A stretch of DNA of 64,000 nucleotides, from assembly GCA_000507305.1 (NCBI GenBank), contig DF239022.1, forward strand, positions 248,001-312,000. The letters run 5' to 3'. The translations under genes and the position numbers were made by a program. Positions 43,445-54,708 of the stretch are shown here, in pieces; the stretch's first letter is position 1, and the number at the start of each line of letters is the position of its first letter. The stretch is from Breviolum minutum Mf 1.05b.01. Taxonomy: Eukaryota; Sar; Dinophyceae; Suessiales; Symbiodiniaceae. Under the pieces are notes generated by a model. The model did not search any database and was not told where the DNA came from. It worked only from the letters and a program-made list of their open reading frames with translations.

Positions 43445-44241
43445 GTTGACAGCACCAGACTGTCGAGTGGTCTTGGGCGAGGAGGGCCCGGGGGTGACAT
43501 GGGGGTGAATAGTGGTGGATGTTTGATGGTGGAGTTTTTTTTTTCATATATCATCATATATCCATATCTATAGTATCTATATACATGTATATATATATAT
43601 ATCTTGGTATGTACCCTTTCCTAACATAGAGGGATTCCAGGATTCCTTATTTTGTTGTTGGTGACTATTTCTCGGGCTGCAGGCAACCCAAGTCATACTT
43701 GAATATTATTCAATGATCTACTTCGCGTATAGAATCAAACAAGACCGTAATTCAGGTTTGTGAGTTCTGAACGTTCATCCAGATGCTGTTACTCATTTTG
43801 TGTTTTTTTGAAATCATATCATAAGCCCCCATGGCAAGGGCAAAGGGGTGAATATGAAGGTGTTCAACAAAAAAAAGTGTTATCCCCAGAATGAATATGT
43901 TCTCTCCATGTCTCCTCATCAATTTGATGATTTTGCCAGACCAACAATTTCATAATACAACAATTTCCCAGGTCAGGATAAATTTGAGTGCGTGTATGTG
44001 TTTGTGTGTGAATTGCTTTCATTACCATGCAGTTTTTTGCATATCTGAGTCAGCCTTTCCTATCATAGAATCATTTCATGACACTGCAGGACGGGCATTC
44101 CATAGACAACAAGTTGAAGTGATTTTGAAGAAGTGGTAGTACCAAATTCAGTATCCCAACTGTCGATACTACTAACTTCAACCGATGATGAGCAATGCAA
44201 ATCATTCCCATTTGTTTGGATCTGGTAGCATTTGTTGACAG

Positions 44242-45347
44242 GAAATGTTCTTGGCTCATTCTGTGATTCTGGCGGCTCGATCAGATTTCTTCAAAGCTGC
44301 TTTTTCTTCAGCTGCTTGGACCGCTACCAAGATGTGGCTGATGCAAAGACTTGTGGCATTCCTGGTACAACCCAAGATTCACCAATTCTATCAAAGTGTG
44401 TTGCACTTTGGCTACACATCAATTCCATGTCATCTGAGGAAATGGTGGAGAGGAACTCCTTGATGGTAACACTGCAACATTACCCTGGTGTGCCTTGGCC
44501 ATCCGGGAAGGATTCCAGGCTGGTAAATTCATCCATGACGATGAGATGAATGGTTTGAAGCCGAGACCGTGCAACTAGCAACAGACATCCACCTGGGTGA
44601 TGTTATCATGCTGTGTATCATCGCCATCATGTCCAGGGAAAATTGTTTCACTGCCATCCCCCAAATTAGTGAATGAACGGAATCGACATATTACACTGTA
44701 CAGTATACTGAGATGTATACTGAACTTCTTTCGGAACCTATCACCACCCCCCTTACCCACATGTTTCCATCCCCAACCACATCCAGTTCCCCTAACCAAA
44801 ATCCAGACCTCCCAACAACAGCCTCTTGAGGAGCGTCCCAGTCGGGAAGCGATGTTAGCCATCCTCTATTTCTTGTATACGGGTAAAACCAGTCGCGTGA
44901 ATGGATCTACGGCCATGGATGTGCTGTGTTTGTTGGGAGCTGAAGGTGTCGGTTGGGTGAAAGGAAAAAAGGTGGGAGGTTGATCCGGTGATCTTCAGTG
45001 ATCTTCCTTTTTTCGTTGTGGTTGATTATTGTTACTTATTATTATTGTTATTTGTTTCTTGTTTAAATATTATTTGTTTGTTTATTTGTTTTTATTATCA
45101 TCATCATCATCATAATCATGATCATGAAACACCCATTATGACTTCCATGTTCTTTCCAAGCATATTTTGACTTTATCATGTGGCCTCGTGTAGACAGTGG
45201 ATCAAATTATTTATGGAACGCACACATCGCTATGCATAAACTCAGGAACCCTCTCAAGTCTGGATGTCCAGACATCAACCCTGCACGCAGTCGCCGTGAA
45301 TAATGCAGAATTTGGTACAAGCTTGGAGAATGACCCACACAATGATG
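44242..45347 (+). CDS. BTB/POZ domain protein B (four or five exons)
   Basis: Exons 44242-44310, 44519-44542, 44831-44945 and probably 45246-45347. Joined in frame they read EMFLAHSVILAARSDFFKAA, AGKFIHDD, then ERPSREAMLAILYFLYTGKT. The A-H-x-V-I-L-A-A-R-S and F-L-Y-T-G signatures are classic for BTB domains, which dimerise and often act as cullin-3 adaptors. The second exon is only 24 nt. Donors are GC (44311), GA (44543) and GT (44946). Each of the first two introns shares three or four bases with the start of the following exon. The N-terminal strand is missing upstream. The last exon (LSSLDVQTSTLHAVAVNNAE) fits by phase but is not BTB-like. Confidence 0.75.
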
Positions 45348-45503
45348 GTAGAATTGAATGGATTTCCGTATTCGCCAGTTTCTAAAAATTTCAATCGAAG
45401 TCTTGGCGTTTTTTTAGAAATCCCAATATAAAATTGTCCAACCCAAGATTTGGATTCTCATGTGCTTAGTAAATTCATTTTGGGAATCCCATCATGTGCT
45501 TAG

Positions 45504-45626
45504 CCGCCCATGCGAACCCCTGGCAGGCGACGTTTCCAGCGAGGCGTCCGCCGGTGGCTTCCTGCAGCTGCACGACGGCACGCTGCGAAGGGCCTGCGAA
45601 GCGGCGGCGGAGCATGCGGCAGCCTG
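45504..45626 (+). CDS. Candidate exon, very GC-rich, unknown protein
   Basis: An AG acceptor and an open frame (PCEPLAGDVSSEASAGGFLQ then LHDGTLRRACEAAAEHAAAW) to a GC donor at 45627. Clearly far richer in GC than its flanks. Two other frames are also open, but this acidic, Ala-rich reading is the most protein-like. Confidence 0.5.
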
Positions 45627-45663
45627 GCGAATTTTTTAAGGGGAGCTGGGTATCCTTTGAGGG

Positions 45664-45776
45664 AAACTCACATAGCTGACTTGAAGATCTCCCGATGTTC
45701 AAATAGGGAATACATTGAATACAGCTTCAAAAGGTGAACCAATTCTATTGCCTGCAGTTAGTTTACCAGAGGGTAT
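45664..45776. mobile_element. Palindromic element, family D (decayed)
   Basis: It contains GTTCAAATAGGGAATACAT, as in the 39589 copy, and ends GTTAGTTTACCAGAGGGTA. Confidence 0.5.
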
Positions 45777-45924
45777 CCCTCCCAGGGAAAGGAACATCAT
45801 CTTCATAACGGCGGCAAGGGGGATATGTTAGTTTCCCGGTAAATATTCCTTGCTTGGACCTCATAGAAATTGGGTCATATGACCCCAACACGTAACCCCA
45901 AAGCCATATTCTCAATGGAGTTTC

Positions 45925-46053
45925 CTGGTTCCCTTAATAGGTGGTAGGTAGCATGTAAGCACCCGATTGGCAATATATAAGTGGTATATAACTAGTGGTA
46001 TATACTGCCAATTGGGTGATTATATATCACCTACCACCTATTAAGGGAACCAG
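45925..46053. mobile_element. Long palindrome, family J
   Basis: CTGGTTCCCTTAATAGGTGG ... CCACCTATTAAGGGAACCAG. The arms extend about 48 bp with few mismatches, to GATTGGCA/TGCCAATT. Confidence 0.85.
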
Positions 46054-46547
46054 AAACAGCTATATATTGATATTCGGGGATTTAGCCAATAGATAACACA
46101 AGAATATCAACAACATATATAGTGCCTATAGTAGGCTGGGGTTACGATTGGGGGTTAGGAGAGCTTTTTCCTTGCTTGGATAAATCATCCGGGATGATCC
46201 TTGCTTGTTAATAAGTCCCCTAAGGATCGGGTTGTGGGACCTTTCCAGCTGCCCTTTTCTAATTTTATGGCTTATACATGGGGCTCATCCTCACCACTCA
46301 CTAAATGGGATGATCCTCCAAGCACCCAGCAATAGTCACCATCAGGATTATTATCATCTTTAGTATGTATGGTTCACGTTTAATACAGTACACAGTATAC
46401 AGTAGACACATGTTTACAAATCATTGAATCATTGACATACCGCACTGTAGATAAAGAAAGTCTTAATGCATGGCTGTTTGGGTGGCCAAGATGTTACTAA
46501 CGTGATGGATTTCCATGCGGTGTGCCAAGTGAGATGTCGGTCTTGAG
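46054..46547. other. No gene seen
   Basis: Contains a repeated CTTGCTTGGATAAATCATCC/GGATGATCC palindrome near 46170-46200; nothing coding-like. Confidence 0.4.
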
Positions 46548-46613
46548 GCCGGTGAAGATGAAGATGGCTTCATTAATCTTCTCCTTCAGGAGCCGTTCTA
46601 CATGGCTCGATGG
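46548..46613 (+). CDS. Candidate exon, unknown protein
   Basis: AG|G acceptor, 22 codons in phase 0, GT donor at 46614: GEDEDGFINLLLQEPFYMAR. No family is recognised. Confidence 0.55.
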
Positions 46614-47241
46614 GTATAAGGGCTTCATAGCCGGCCTTACTAAGGGAAACCAAGGGTTAATAAAACAATGTCAGAATCGCCATATGGAAAGGGTGGATTT
46701 GTTGGGTATTGTTGGATCTCCAATATGGGGGAAAGGGGTGTTCGTAGGCAAAACATTCCAATGGATCTTCGGAAAGCCTCACCAAACTGAAGCAATCTTC
46801 GAACAAATCGAAGATTGAAAGGGTATTGAATCAAAGATCAACCAACTAATAGATGCACGTGTATATACTACTGTACTACATTTGTATATATATACATATG
46901 TATATATTTGTATACACACACCATTTATGATCTAAGTTCCATTTTTTCCAACTCCTTGGAATCCATCTCTCCTGTTTGTTTCACTGCATGGAGGCCCATG
47001 AGTTGGGTGCTGTAAGATTGAAGAAATGGGCCATCCGCATGGCAGTGCATCATTTCAAAGAATTGGCCTTGAGGCGTGGTGAACAGATAGATCCGCGAAA
47101 AAAAGGGGTTCCAAAAAACAGTTCCCAATTTATAAGGTTCGATTTCTAAGAACTATAACTAGTAGGGGCCCATTCGTAGACACAGGACGAATTCATGTGT
47201 TTTTCAATGAAACATGTTTAATGAGTTTAAGATATCATCAG

Positions 47242-47284
47242 GTGGCGGTCTGTTTTCAGAAGCTGCTGATTATTTCTTCGCACT
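47242..47284 (+). CDS. Candidate exon, unknown protein
   Basis: AG|G acceptor, phase 1, GGLFSEAADYFFA, GT donor at 47285. Confidence 0.35.
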
Positions 47285-47532
47285 GTGTTTTTTCGTTTGG
47301 AAGACTAGCAAATCTATTTAAGCGGTTGTTTCAATTGGATCACTCGGTCACCTGGGAACATATTTTGAGAAGCAGAGCGGTATTCTTTGCTTCATTGATT
47401 TGTTTCTTGCTTTTTGCAACCCTTCCATGCATGAGAAAATTGCACTTCTGAAAACAGCTAGTGTATATCAGGACAAAACTTGTGGATCCGTTTTCTTCAA
47501 CTCAAAATTCCCCCATGTCGACATAACGCCAG

Positions 47533-47604
47533 GGGTGCCCTAGAAGTGCTTCCCAGCACGTTGCTGACAGAAGTGTTGAGGGAAGTAGCTGTGGGCTATG
47601 ATAG
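47533..47604 (+). CDS. Candidate exon, unknown protein
   Basis: AG|G acceptor, phase 2, GALEVLPSTLLTEVLREVAV then GYD, with a GT donor at 47605. Confidence 0.5.
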
Positions 47605-47869
47605 GTGGGTATGATTGGGAGTCGTTGGGGAGGAGTGGTTGGCACGGGATCCTGGATATTTGGCAGATTTCCAAGTAGACAAAGGATGACAAATTTGCAG
47701 TTCATTAGCAGTGGCAACCCTAGAAAAGCCACTCATTTCCAGCAGGAAATGCATCAAAAGATATGGTTGATTTTGTTTGGCAGTGTTAGTTTAGTTTGCT
47801 CGGGCAACACACGTGGATTTTTTTTACACCCCCGGGAAACAAAAAATGAAACCTGACAATGAAAGTTGT

Positions 47870-47950
47870 CCCATAGCATCCATGTATGGTATATTTCCCT
47901 ACATGTATCACAAAAATCAACCAAATATAGTCAAATATACCATACATGGG
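47870..47950. mobile_element. Palindromic element, family C
   Basis: CCATAGCATCCATGTATGGT ... ATATACCATACATGGG. Confidence 0.75.
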
Positions 47951-48037
47951 TGTGGAAGAGGAGCTTCCGATTATTTTGGGGGGAAATCTTCATTAGTTCC
48001 AGGTGTGAAAATCTCCTTCCTGCCCAGCCCCTTGCAG

Positions 48038-48165
48038 GCTATTACCTTCAGCTGCCAAGGGTGTGCCGTGGGAGTTGTCGTTGCTGCCCAAAGCGGAGAA
48101 ATGCCTTGAGAACACCTACGAGGCGACGAAAGGGGCCCCAACATATCAATATGATGAGTCTGGAG
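48038..48165 (+). CDS. Candidate exon, unknown protein
   Basis: AG|G acceptor, phase 2, GT donor at 48166. It reads LLPSAAKGVPWELSLLPKAE and KCLENTYEATKGAPTYQYDE. Other frames are open, but this one has the best composition and fits both splice sites. Confidence 0.5.
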
Positions 48166-48394
48166 GTTGAAGACTGTACTTAGGTACATAACATAACTAT
48201 GATATATATATATACGTATATATATATTGTGTATATATATATATACACATAACATTTAGATTATATATACAACTAGTTAGTATTTCTGTGTCCTAGTAGT
48301 TTGAGCTAATTGGTGATTTGGGTTGGTGGCTTGCATTCCGAAAGGATCCTCTTATGAAAGGGGTACCAATGGAAACCAACCATTTTACCATTCT

Positions 48395-48484
48395 CAAATG
48401 CTTCATGTGTGGAATATCTACCTACATTTTACCACAAATTTATTGTAAAATGTAGGTTAAATATTCCACACATGGAGCTTTTGG
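48395..48484. mobile_element. Palindromic element, family C
   Basis: ATGTGTGGAATATCTACCTA ... ATATTCCACACATGGAG, with the inner ACATTTTACC/TAAAATGT arms. Confidence 0.75.
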
Positions 48485-48528
48485 GATTGGTTGATATAGT
48501 TGAAACCTTTCCCCGGATTTCTCGGCAG

Positions 48529-48646
48529 GCGTTGACATCCCCTGACCTCTCCTGTGGAGCAGGTGCCTTTTTGTCGTCGGGTGATTGGTTGTCCACTGAG
48601 TGTCATCAAAATATCCACCTGCACAGAAAGCAAAAACATGTTGTGG
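48529..48646 (+). CDS. Candidate exon, unknown protein
   Basis: AG|G acceptor, phase 0, ALTSPDLSCGAGAFLSSGDW then a His-rich stretch. The GT donor at 48647 is the start of a family H element. Confidence 0.45.
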
Positions 48647-48649
48647 GTT

Positions 48650-48759
48650 CTGGGCAATTTATAATGACCTCAGCCGAGGTCACCCCAAATAGCGGTAGTA
48701 TTGGAATCCCTTAAAAATTCCCTTAAATCAGGTTAGGGATTTCTGATAGATTGCCCAGA
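48650..48759. mobile_element. Palindromic element, family H (best copy)
   Basis: CTGGGCAATTTATAATGACC ... GATAGATTGCCCAG, with the inner GACCTCAGCCGAGGTC. Confidence 0.8.
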
Positions 48760-49154
48760 TGGGTTCCATTTCAGGTTCTTGTTTCTACTGAGTGCTTCTT
48801 TCTTAACATTGATTTCGATCCAGCAAAATGAGTGCATACATTCTGCAAAGAAACCAAGACATTTGTATGGAAATAACAATAAATAACGGAGATATTCGTG
48901 CATAGTGCCTACATTAAATTGATTTGCAAAATATTGGTGGTCAACCATGGCTACTAGTTTCATCCTGACCTGTTCTGCCTTTTGGGGCCTGCAGTAATTT
49001 CGATTTCATATTCCCAGAGATCACGTTTCTTCACTTCAGTTGATTCTTTTGTAACTTATCAAATTAGGATTCAAACCGGAGTTCTTTACAAAAAATCATC
49101 ACAATTTGAAACACACAACAAAAATCCACAGCACTTTCAACTTCGAAAAGTGAG

Positions 49155-49397
49155 GTGCTTGTGGTACAGCTGGCTGTAGCGAAGCTTCCTTAGTGGCCAC
49201 CTTTGAAACACCGGTACGGGTGCACCGTATACGGGTAGGAGTTGACTTGACCAAGGCGTGGAGATTTAGGTCGTTGAGGTTTTTTTTCGTAGCCAGGAAG
49301 CGACATGCAAAACCCACCCCGCTGCTCAGGGCGACTTCGATGCAGCTGCAGCCAACGTTCCTTAGCGACGTTCCAAAAGAGATCGTTTCGTTGGAAG
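49155..49397 (+). CDS. Candidate long exon, unknown protein
   Basis: AG|G acceptor, phase 1 at both ends, 243 nt, canonical donor GGTAAGG at 49398. It includes CSEASLVATFETPVRVHRIR, VGVDLTKAWRFRSL and PTFLSDVPKEIVSLE. A poly-T and TAG near 49275-49293 could be a second acceptor, splitting it into two exons. No family is recognised. Confidence 0.5.
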
Positions 49398-50671
49398 GTA
49401 AGGTTTTTGGGGGTCTTTTTTTTTGGAAAGTTTGGGATGTTGTACCCATATTTTGATGGATATATAAGTGACAAGCATAGAACATGTAATATAGATGGTT
49501 TCACATGTTTGATTCATGATTCGAAGTTAAGATCATTTTGGGAGATTGACAGTATTTCCCAGAAATCCTGTGGCGTTTTTGCTTGGATATTCCCATTGAA
49601 ACATGCCTGCAAATGATAGGGTTTTCACCTTTGGTAGTTCAACCAATGCTTTCATGACTAGCATTGCAGCTACAACCGTAGATGGGATAGCCAATATAGA
49701 GAATGTATCATCATTTGAAAAACAAGGTAGTTTTTAGAAACCACCCTCAAGAAGAAATCCAGATTACAAGATTTGGGATGTTTGGGGTATCAATAGTACA
49801 TGTGAATAGTACATGGTCATATATCGAAAACCATCAAGTCTGGTATATTTACCTCCAGTTATGAAGACCGTTACTAGCAAAACTAGCCAAATGGATGCAA
49901 GCATCCCCTATTTGCATATGGGCAAATACTCACCATGACCATTAATATTTGTACAATTTCCTGCCACACCAAGGATGCAAAGTTGCAATATTTGACGGCC
50001 AATGGTTGGCAGGACAGCCTTTTGTGATGATGGTTGGAGTTGGAAGATGAAATTTCCTTGTGGGGCCTAGCCTATGTTCAAACTGTTGGTTTCAGGGAGG
50101 ATATACATCAGAATTGATCATGACAGTGAGACATGATGTTTGTGGTATAGATTCCAAGGGATAGTGAAGTGGATAGATTGTGATTTAGTAGGGGAACCTT
50201 CTCAAACTGACCACATCGGAGTTTTTTTTTTAGTTATTTGGAGGTTGGGTATATATTCACGCGGATCAAATTTTATCAAATTCCCGTAGATCATCATTGC
50301 CCACTGTGAAGCACTGAAGCGAATCCACCTCGGACCAACCCCAAAAATAAGATCTTAATAAGGCCTTCTCAAACTAAAAGGGGCTTGCAGTAACGACCAT
50401 TTGTAAAACTATACACACATTTGCTTCTTCGTTGGAGGCAGCCTTGACCGAGGTAGCTACGATCTCCTAACCACGGCCCCATGACGGAGGGTTTCACAAT
50501 TTCTCCGCAAGATCATAGATGCCAGAAGATGCTTGCTGAATATGTATACACCATCGGAACCCACAACCTCCATGTTTAGAATTTACAACCCATATTATTG
50601 GGGCCTAAAACCTTAATTTTTCATGGTTCTGGGGTCCAAAGATATATGTATGTATATATCTTTGATTCAAG
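49398..50671. other. Long stretch without supported genes
   Basis: AT-rich sequence. A short GGATCAAATTTTATC region and a family I-like TTTCAGGGAGGATATAC near 50090 are the only repeats noted. Confidence 0.45.
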
Positions 50672-50775
50672 TTCTATTGGCCCCAACCTGTACCATCCTG
50701 TCCTTCAAGTTGAAGGATGGTAACGTCTCGGTGGTGATTCGTGACCGCTTGGTGCGTGACATTGAGTTACCGGAG
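50672..50775 (+). CDS. Candidate exon, unknown protein
   Basis: An AG acceptor, LAPTCTILSFKLKDGNVSVV then IRDRLVRDIELPE, GT donor at 50776. The frame stays open 90 bp further, so a later donor is possible. Confidence 0.5.
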
Positions 50776-50998
50776 GTCACTGGAAACACCGAACGGAATC
50801 CACCGGGAAAATCCACTGCAACAAAACGGGTGCTTAAATGTAATTTTTGGGATGGAATTAGATAGTTGATAGGTTAGGTAGAAAAAACAGGATGCATTGA
50901 AAAAAGCATGCTCTTCAGGGGGCATGACCTGGGTGTGTTGAGACTTAAGGATGATGTAAACTAAACAAATTGACAGTTCGTAGGAAGTTTCTAGCAGA

Positions 50999-51095
50999 CC
51001 CATAGGATCCGTGTATGGAAGGTATACCTACATTTACCATGAAAAAATCAACCAAATGTGGGTTCTATTTATATTCCATACATGGATCCTATGGG
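50999..51095. mobile_element. Palindromic element, family C (best copy)
   Basis: CCCATAGGATCCGTGTATGG ... CCATACATGGATCCTATGGG. Confidence 0.85.
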
Positions 51096-51154
51096 AAATG
51101 CGTTGAACCGGACCACCAACCACCGTTAGTCGTTGTTGGTATCGACTCCGACAG

Positions 51155-51226
51155 GTCCTCATCGCCAAGGCCTTCCGCTTGGTGCGACGACAGCGTTTGG
51201 CGCTGGGACTGCTGATCTTCGAGTGA
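51155..51226 (+). CDS. Candidate terminal exon, unknown protein
   Basis: AG|G acceptor, phase 0, 23 codons plus TGA: VLIAKAFRLVRRQRLALGLL then IFE. Basic and hydrophobic tail with G/C-ending codons. Confidence 0.5.
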   Translation, partial: VLIAKAFRLVRRQRLALGLLIFE

Positions 51227-51438
51227 CAAGTTGCGTGCAGCGAGCAAAAGAAAAGAGTCCAACAAAATGATAGATGTGACATGATGGGAAAAATGGTACT
51301 TGAAAAGATAATGCAGGGTTGAAAATATGTGGAGAAAATCCAAACTCCACAAAAGAAAAAGGTCAATGGAAGCCGGCCATTATAATCTAATCTAGGGAGT
51401 TGTGTTACTAGTTTTTCAGAGATACATTTCACTGGAAG

Positions 51439-51522
51439 GTTTGGGGGTGCAGATGCCGATGCCAAGTTCCAAATAGAATTGGTGCTTCGATTGAAAAAGA
51501 AGGTGCTGCTCCTCAAGCGAAA
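51439..51522 (+). CDS. Candidate exon, unknown protein
   Basis: AG|G acceptor, FGGADADAKFQIELVLRLKK then KVLLLKRK, GT donor at 51523. A Lys/Leu amphipathic stretch. Confidence 0.4.
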
Positions 51523-51948
51523 GTTAGGTTTTTTTGGGTGGGATTGCCAGGATTCTTTCATCAAAAGCCATCAGTGCTTCGTTTGAAAAACGTTTTTCAA
51601 TACTTAAGCGATGGCTTAAGTTTTAAGTTTTTGGTTATTGCATATCTAATCCGGAAATACAGTTTAACCTGTTTTTTAATGCCCTCCAAAATGGCTGATT
51701 AGAATACTTCGACGGTTAAATCAACCAAATTTCGAAACGCTAGGTATGCCATATGTTTTTTTCCTAATTTCCTCCCTTTCATTTCCTAGATGGTGGTTTC
51801 AAAGACATTTTTGAAAGTTTCCAGGTGAAATGGATGCAATTTGACTGAAAACAAAATCAACTTAACCTCGGCTACCCAACTTAACCTCGGCTCACCCACC
51901 AACTGAAATGGATGGCTCACCCACCAACTTAACCTCGGCTCCACTAAG

Positions 51949-52026
51949 GTCTGGGTAGATGCTGCCGAATTTACCGATGACTTGAAGGTTGGCTGCGAGG
52001 TGTGGCGGCGAAAGATGGGAGGATAG
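51949..52026 (+). CDS. Candidate terminal exon, unknown protein
   Basis: AG|G acceptor, phase 0, VWVDAAEFTDDLKVGCEVWR then RKMGG and TAG (52024-52026). A GT donor at 51988 is an alternative end. Confidence 0.5.
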   Translation, partial: VWVDAAEFTDDLKVGCEVWRRKMGG

Positions 52027-52906
52027 ATCTGTAAGTGAAACAGAGGATGTATATGCGTGTATATGTACTAAATATACATACGTGTATATATATATACATA
52101 TATTTATTTGTTTGTATTTGAAATACATGACATGATGGTATACATGAATGACTGGCAATAAAGACAAAGCAAGTATGATGTATGATTATAACTAACTACA
52201 GTTTGTTTGTATATGGTGTATGATGAAGTATGCAATGATGCAGGCAATATATACAGATATTCTAGATGTTAAAATAAGCAATTCACATATCTTCTACAAG
52301 CTAGGGCACGCACGCAATGCTTAAGTGAAAATAAACAGTGACCGCGAAGAGTGTTAATTTACCTATCTTTGGAGCAGAGAGTGAAAACACGGAACTGTTG
52401 GTGGCACAGGTAAACTAGTGTTTTTTTTCACATGGAACAATCTGGGTCCAGTTTTCTTTGTCGAAGCTCCTCGTGACATTTGAATGTCTACGTCGACGTA
52501 GGGGCTATACATTAAGTTGCTTCTTATACACCTTTGAATCTGCAGAATATTCGATCAAACATTTCCTTTCCACCACGTGTATCGATTATTTTCTAATTTG
52601 TCCATATATTTTTTGTTGAACAATATAGATACAACTCGAAATATCTAAGTCTTGAAAACGGAACATGGTTCAAGTAGACAAACATTAGCACATCGGGAGA
52701 TCCAATAATCCACATGCACAGCGGCCAAAAGCAACAACTTTATCATGAAATCACGGTTAAGTAACTAAGACTTTCAAATCAAAATTTCAAACATGAAAAA
52801 CATCCATTTCAAAACATCCCCCATGGAATTTCCTATATTTCCTATATACAAATCGCACCTTTTCCAACCGTTTTTGCTTAAATGGACAAGGAGATCATCC
52901 GCCCAG
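52027..52906. other. No gene seen
   Basis: (TA)n-rich at 52060-52110; otherwise AT-rich without exon signs. Confidence 0.45.
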
Positions 52907-52957
52907 GTGATCCTGGAATCCGCCGAGGACGCGGCGGTGACGGTCTGGCGCATCTTG
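52907..52957 (+). CDS. Candidate exon, unknown protein
   Basis: AG|G acceptor, 17 codons in phase 0 (VILESAEDAAVTVWRIL), GT donor at 52958. GC-rich. Confidence 0.55.
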
Positions 52958-53589
52958 GTACGGGGATCCTGCGCGGGGGGGTGAGGGTGATGACGATGAA
53001 GATGGACAAATTGGACAACGATGTTTTTGGTTGGAACAACAAAAACAACAAAAAACAACAACAACATGATGTTAATAGTTCACATTTGGATTAAGTATTT
53101 AATTTGATTATATCTTGATTGTTTTTTTTAGTGAATTCGAGAGTGGTGCCAGAAATTCACGGATCTTCACGGGTGGGTTCGGGGAAAATGTTGTTTTCCT
53201 CCTTAGTGATGGTACATGAATGAATTCAATTCCTCTTCCTTCACTTGACATTACTGGCCGAGTCCGAGTGCCGTGGCCGCGGCAACAACAGCGGAAGGCG
53301 TCGGAAGGCAGGAATGTGTGCCATATATATGCCATGCACAGCAGCATGCACAAAAACAATCCCGCAATCTGAAAAAGCTTTGATGATGAGTTCCGTATTT
53401 AGTTTCAGTCAAATCTTGAAACTTCCAGTACCAAGACCAAAATGTACTCTTCATATCTCTTTATCAACGAAGAGAAATAGATATATTACAGTCGTCATAA
53501 TTCATATATCTTGAATATTGCATGAATGCCTGACATCCATGCAACAATCCCATTTTTGTCCAATCTTTGATTTGAGCAATTTTTCCCAG

Positions 53590-53715
53590 GTGAGCCGTGA
53601 CACTTCAGAAAAAAAGGTGGGGGGTGGGCCATGGAAGGTCACCATTCACGGGGGAGTTTTGAAGTTAAGCAGCAGTTTTTCCCTAAGGCAGCGTTGGATG
53701 GCTAAAGCATGCTAA
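53590..53715 (+). CDS. Candidate terminal exon, unknown protein
   Basis: TTTTCCCAG|G acceptor, 41 codons in phase 0 plus TAA. It includes KKVGGGPWKVTIHGGVLKLS. Confidence 0.45.
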   Translation: MSRDTSEKKVGGGPWKVTIHGGVLKLSSSFSLRQRWMAKAC

Positions 53716-54025
53716 ATGATATTCTTGGTTTGAAACTTCAGGGCAAAAGATGGTGATTTCTTGGAGTTGGGCGATTTTTCACATGTTTTTTTCCTATCAT
53801 TTTCCTATCTTTGAAAAGTGGACATAGTGAAACCCTGGAAGGGATCCCACGTGGCATGCCCTTTTGATGAGGATTTTAAGAGCCTGGATGTGATGGGAGA
53901 GTGGATAGCACTTTGTTTTCCATGTAAATGAGTCAGTGTGTTACAATGATTCTATATATATGGCTATTGGACACAAATTAAGTGATACACCAAAATCCTC
54001 TCAAATGCGTTGTTTTAATATTCAG

Positions 54026-54175
54026 GAAACCAGAAGGATTCTGTGCGCCCAACACTATCCGATCAACACTCTTCCATTCATCCAACCATCCAATCCACTT
54101 TGGGATTTCCTGAAAGACTGGGAGATCCCTGGGGACACCATGCAAATGTTGTTCCTAAGATGCCCTGAAGAATGA
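54026..54175 (+). CDS. Candidate terminal exon, unknown protein
   Basis: TATTCAG|G acceptor, 49 codons in phase 0 plus TGA. It includes RRILCAQHYPINTLPFIQPS and LWDFLKDWEIPGDTMQMLFL. One of the clearest single exons in the window; no family is recognised. Confidence 0.6.
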   Translation, partial: ETRRILCAQHYPINTLPFIQPSNPLWDFLKDWEIPGDTMQMLFLRCPEE

Positions 54176-54593
54176 TGTTGTTTGTGAATTTGATAAAGGT
54201 ATGGCACATGCCTACATAGATGACATTTGAGATATATTATATATTATACATATATCAGATATGTTTCATTAATATACCACGCAACTGTTTAAACCTATAG
54301 CCTATATATGTTGAATATGTTTGTTTACACCCCTACATTGTCTAAAAAAGCATGTTTGTCATTCTGTCAAGGGTTGAACCGCCGAAACAGCAGGTCGATT
54401 CAGGGAGCGAATCAGGGAAGTCTGAAGGCTGAAATTTTGTCGGAAAAGTTGGGATTTTTTTTTGGAACCCTTAAAGGATGTTGTAGTGACTCTTGTGTGT
54501 GTTTGTTTGTGTGTTTGCCCATGTTGTTTTATTTTTGTGTTTTGTTTGTTGTTTTCTTTGAATGTGTTGTGTTGCTGTCGTCGTGTTTTCGTC

Positions 54594-54708
54594 CTCCTCC
54601 TCGTCGTCGTCGTCGTCGTCGGCGTCGTCGTCGTCGTCGTCGTCGTTGTTGTTGTTGCTTTTTGTTTGTTCTTGTTCTTGTTCTTGTTCTTGTTCTTGTT
54701 GTTGTTTA
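54594..54708. repeat. (GTC)n then (TTCTTG)n microsatellites
   Basis: A GTC array grading to GTT, followed by five TTCTTG hexamers. Confidence 0.9.

Noticed and set aside
51034..51564. Minus-strand frame of 176 codons
   Set aside because: It crosses a family C element and is antisense to two + strand candidate exons; composition is not protein-like.
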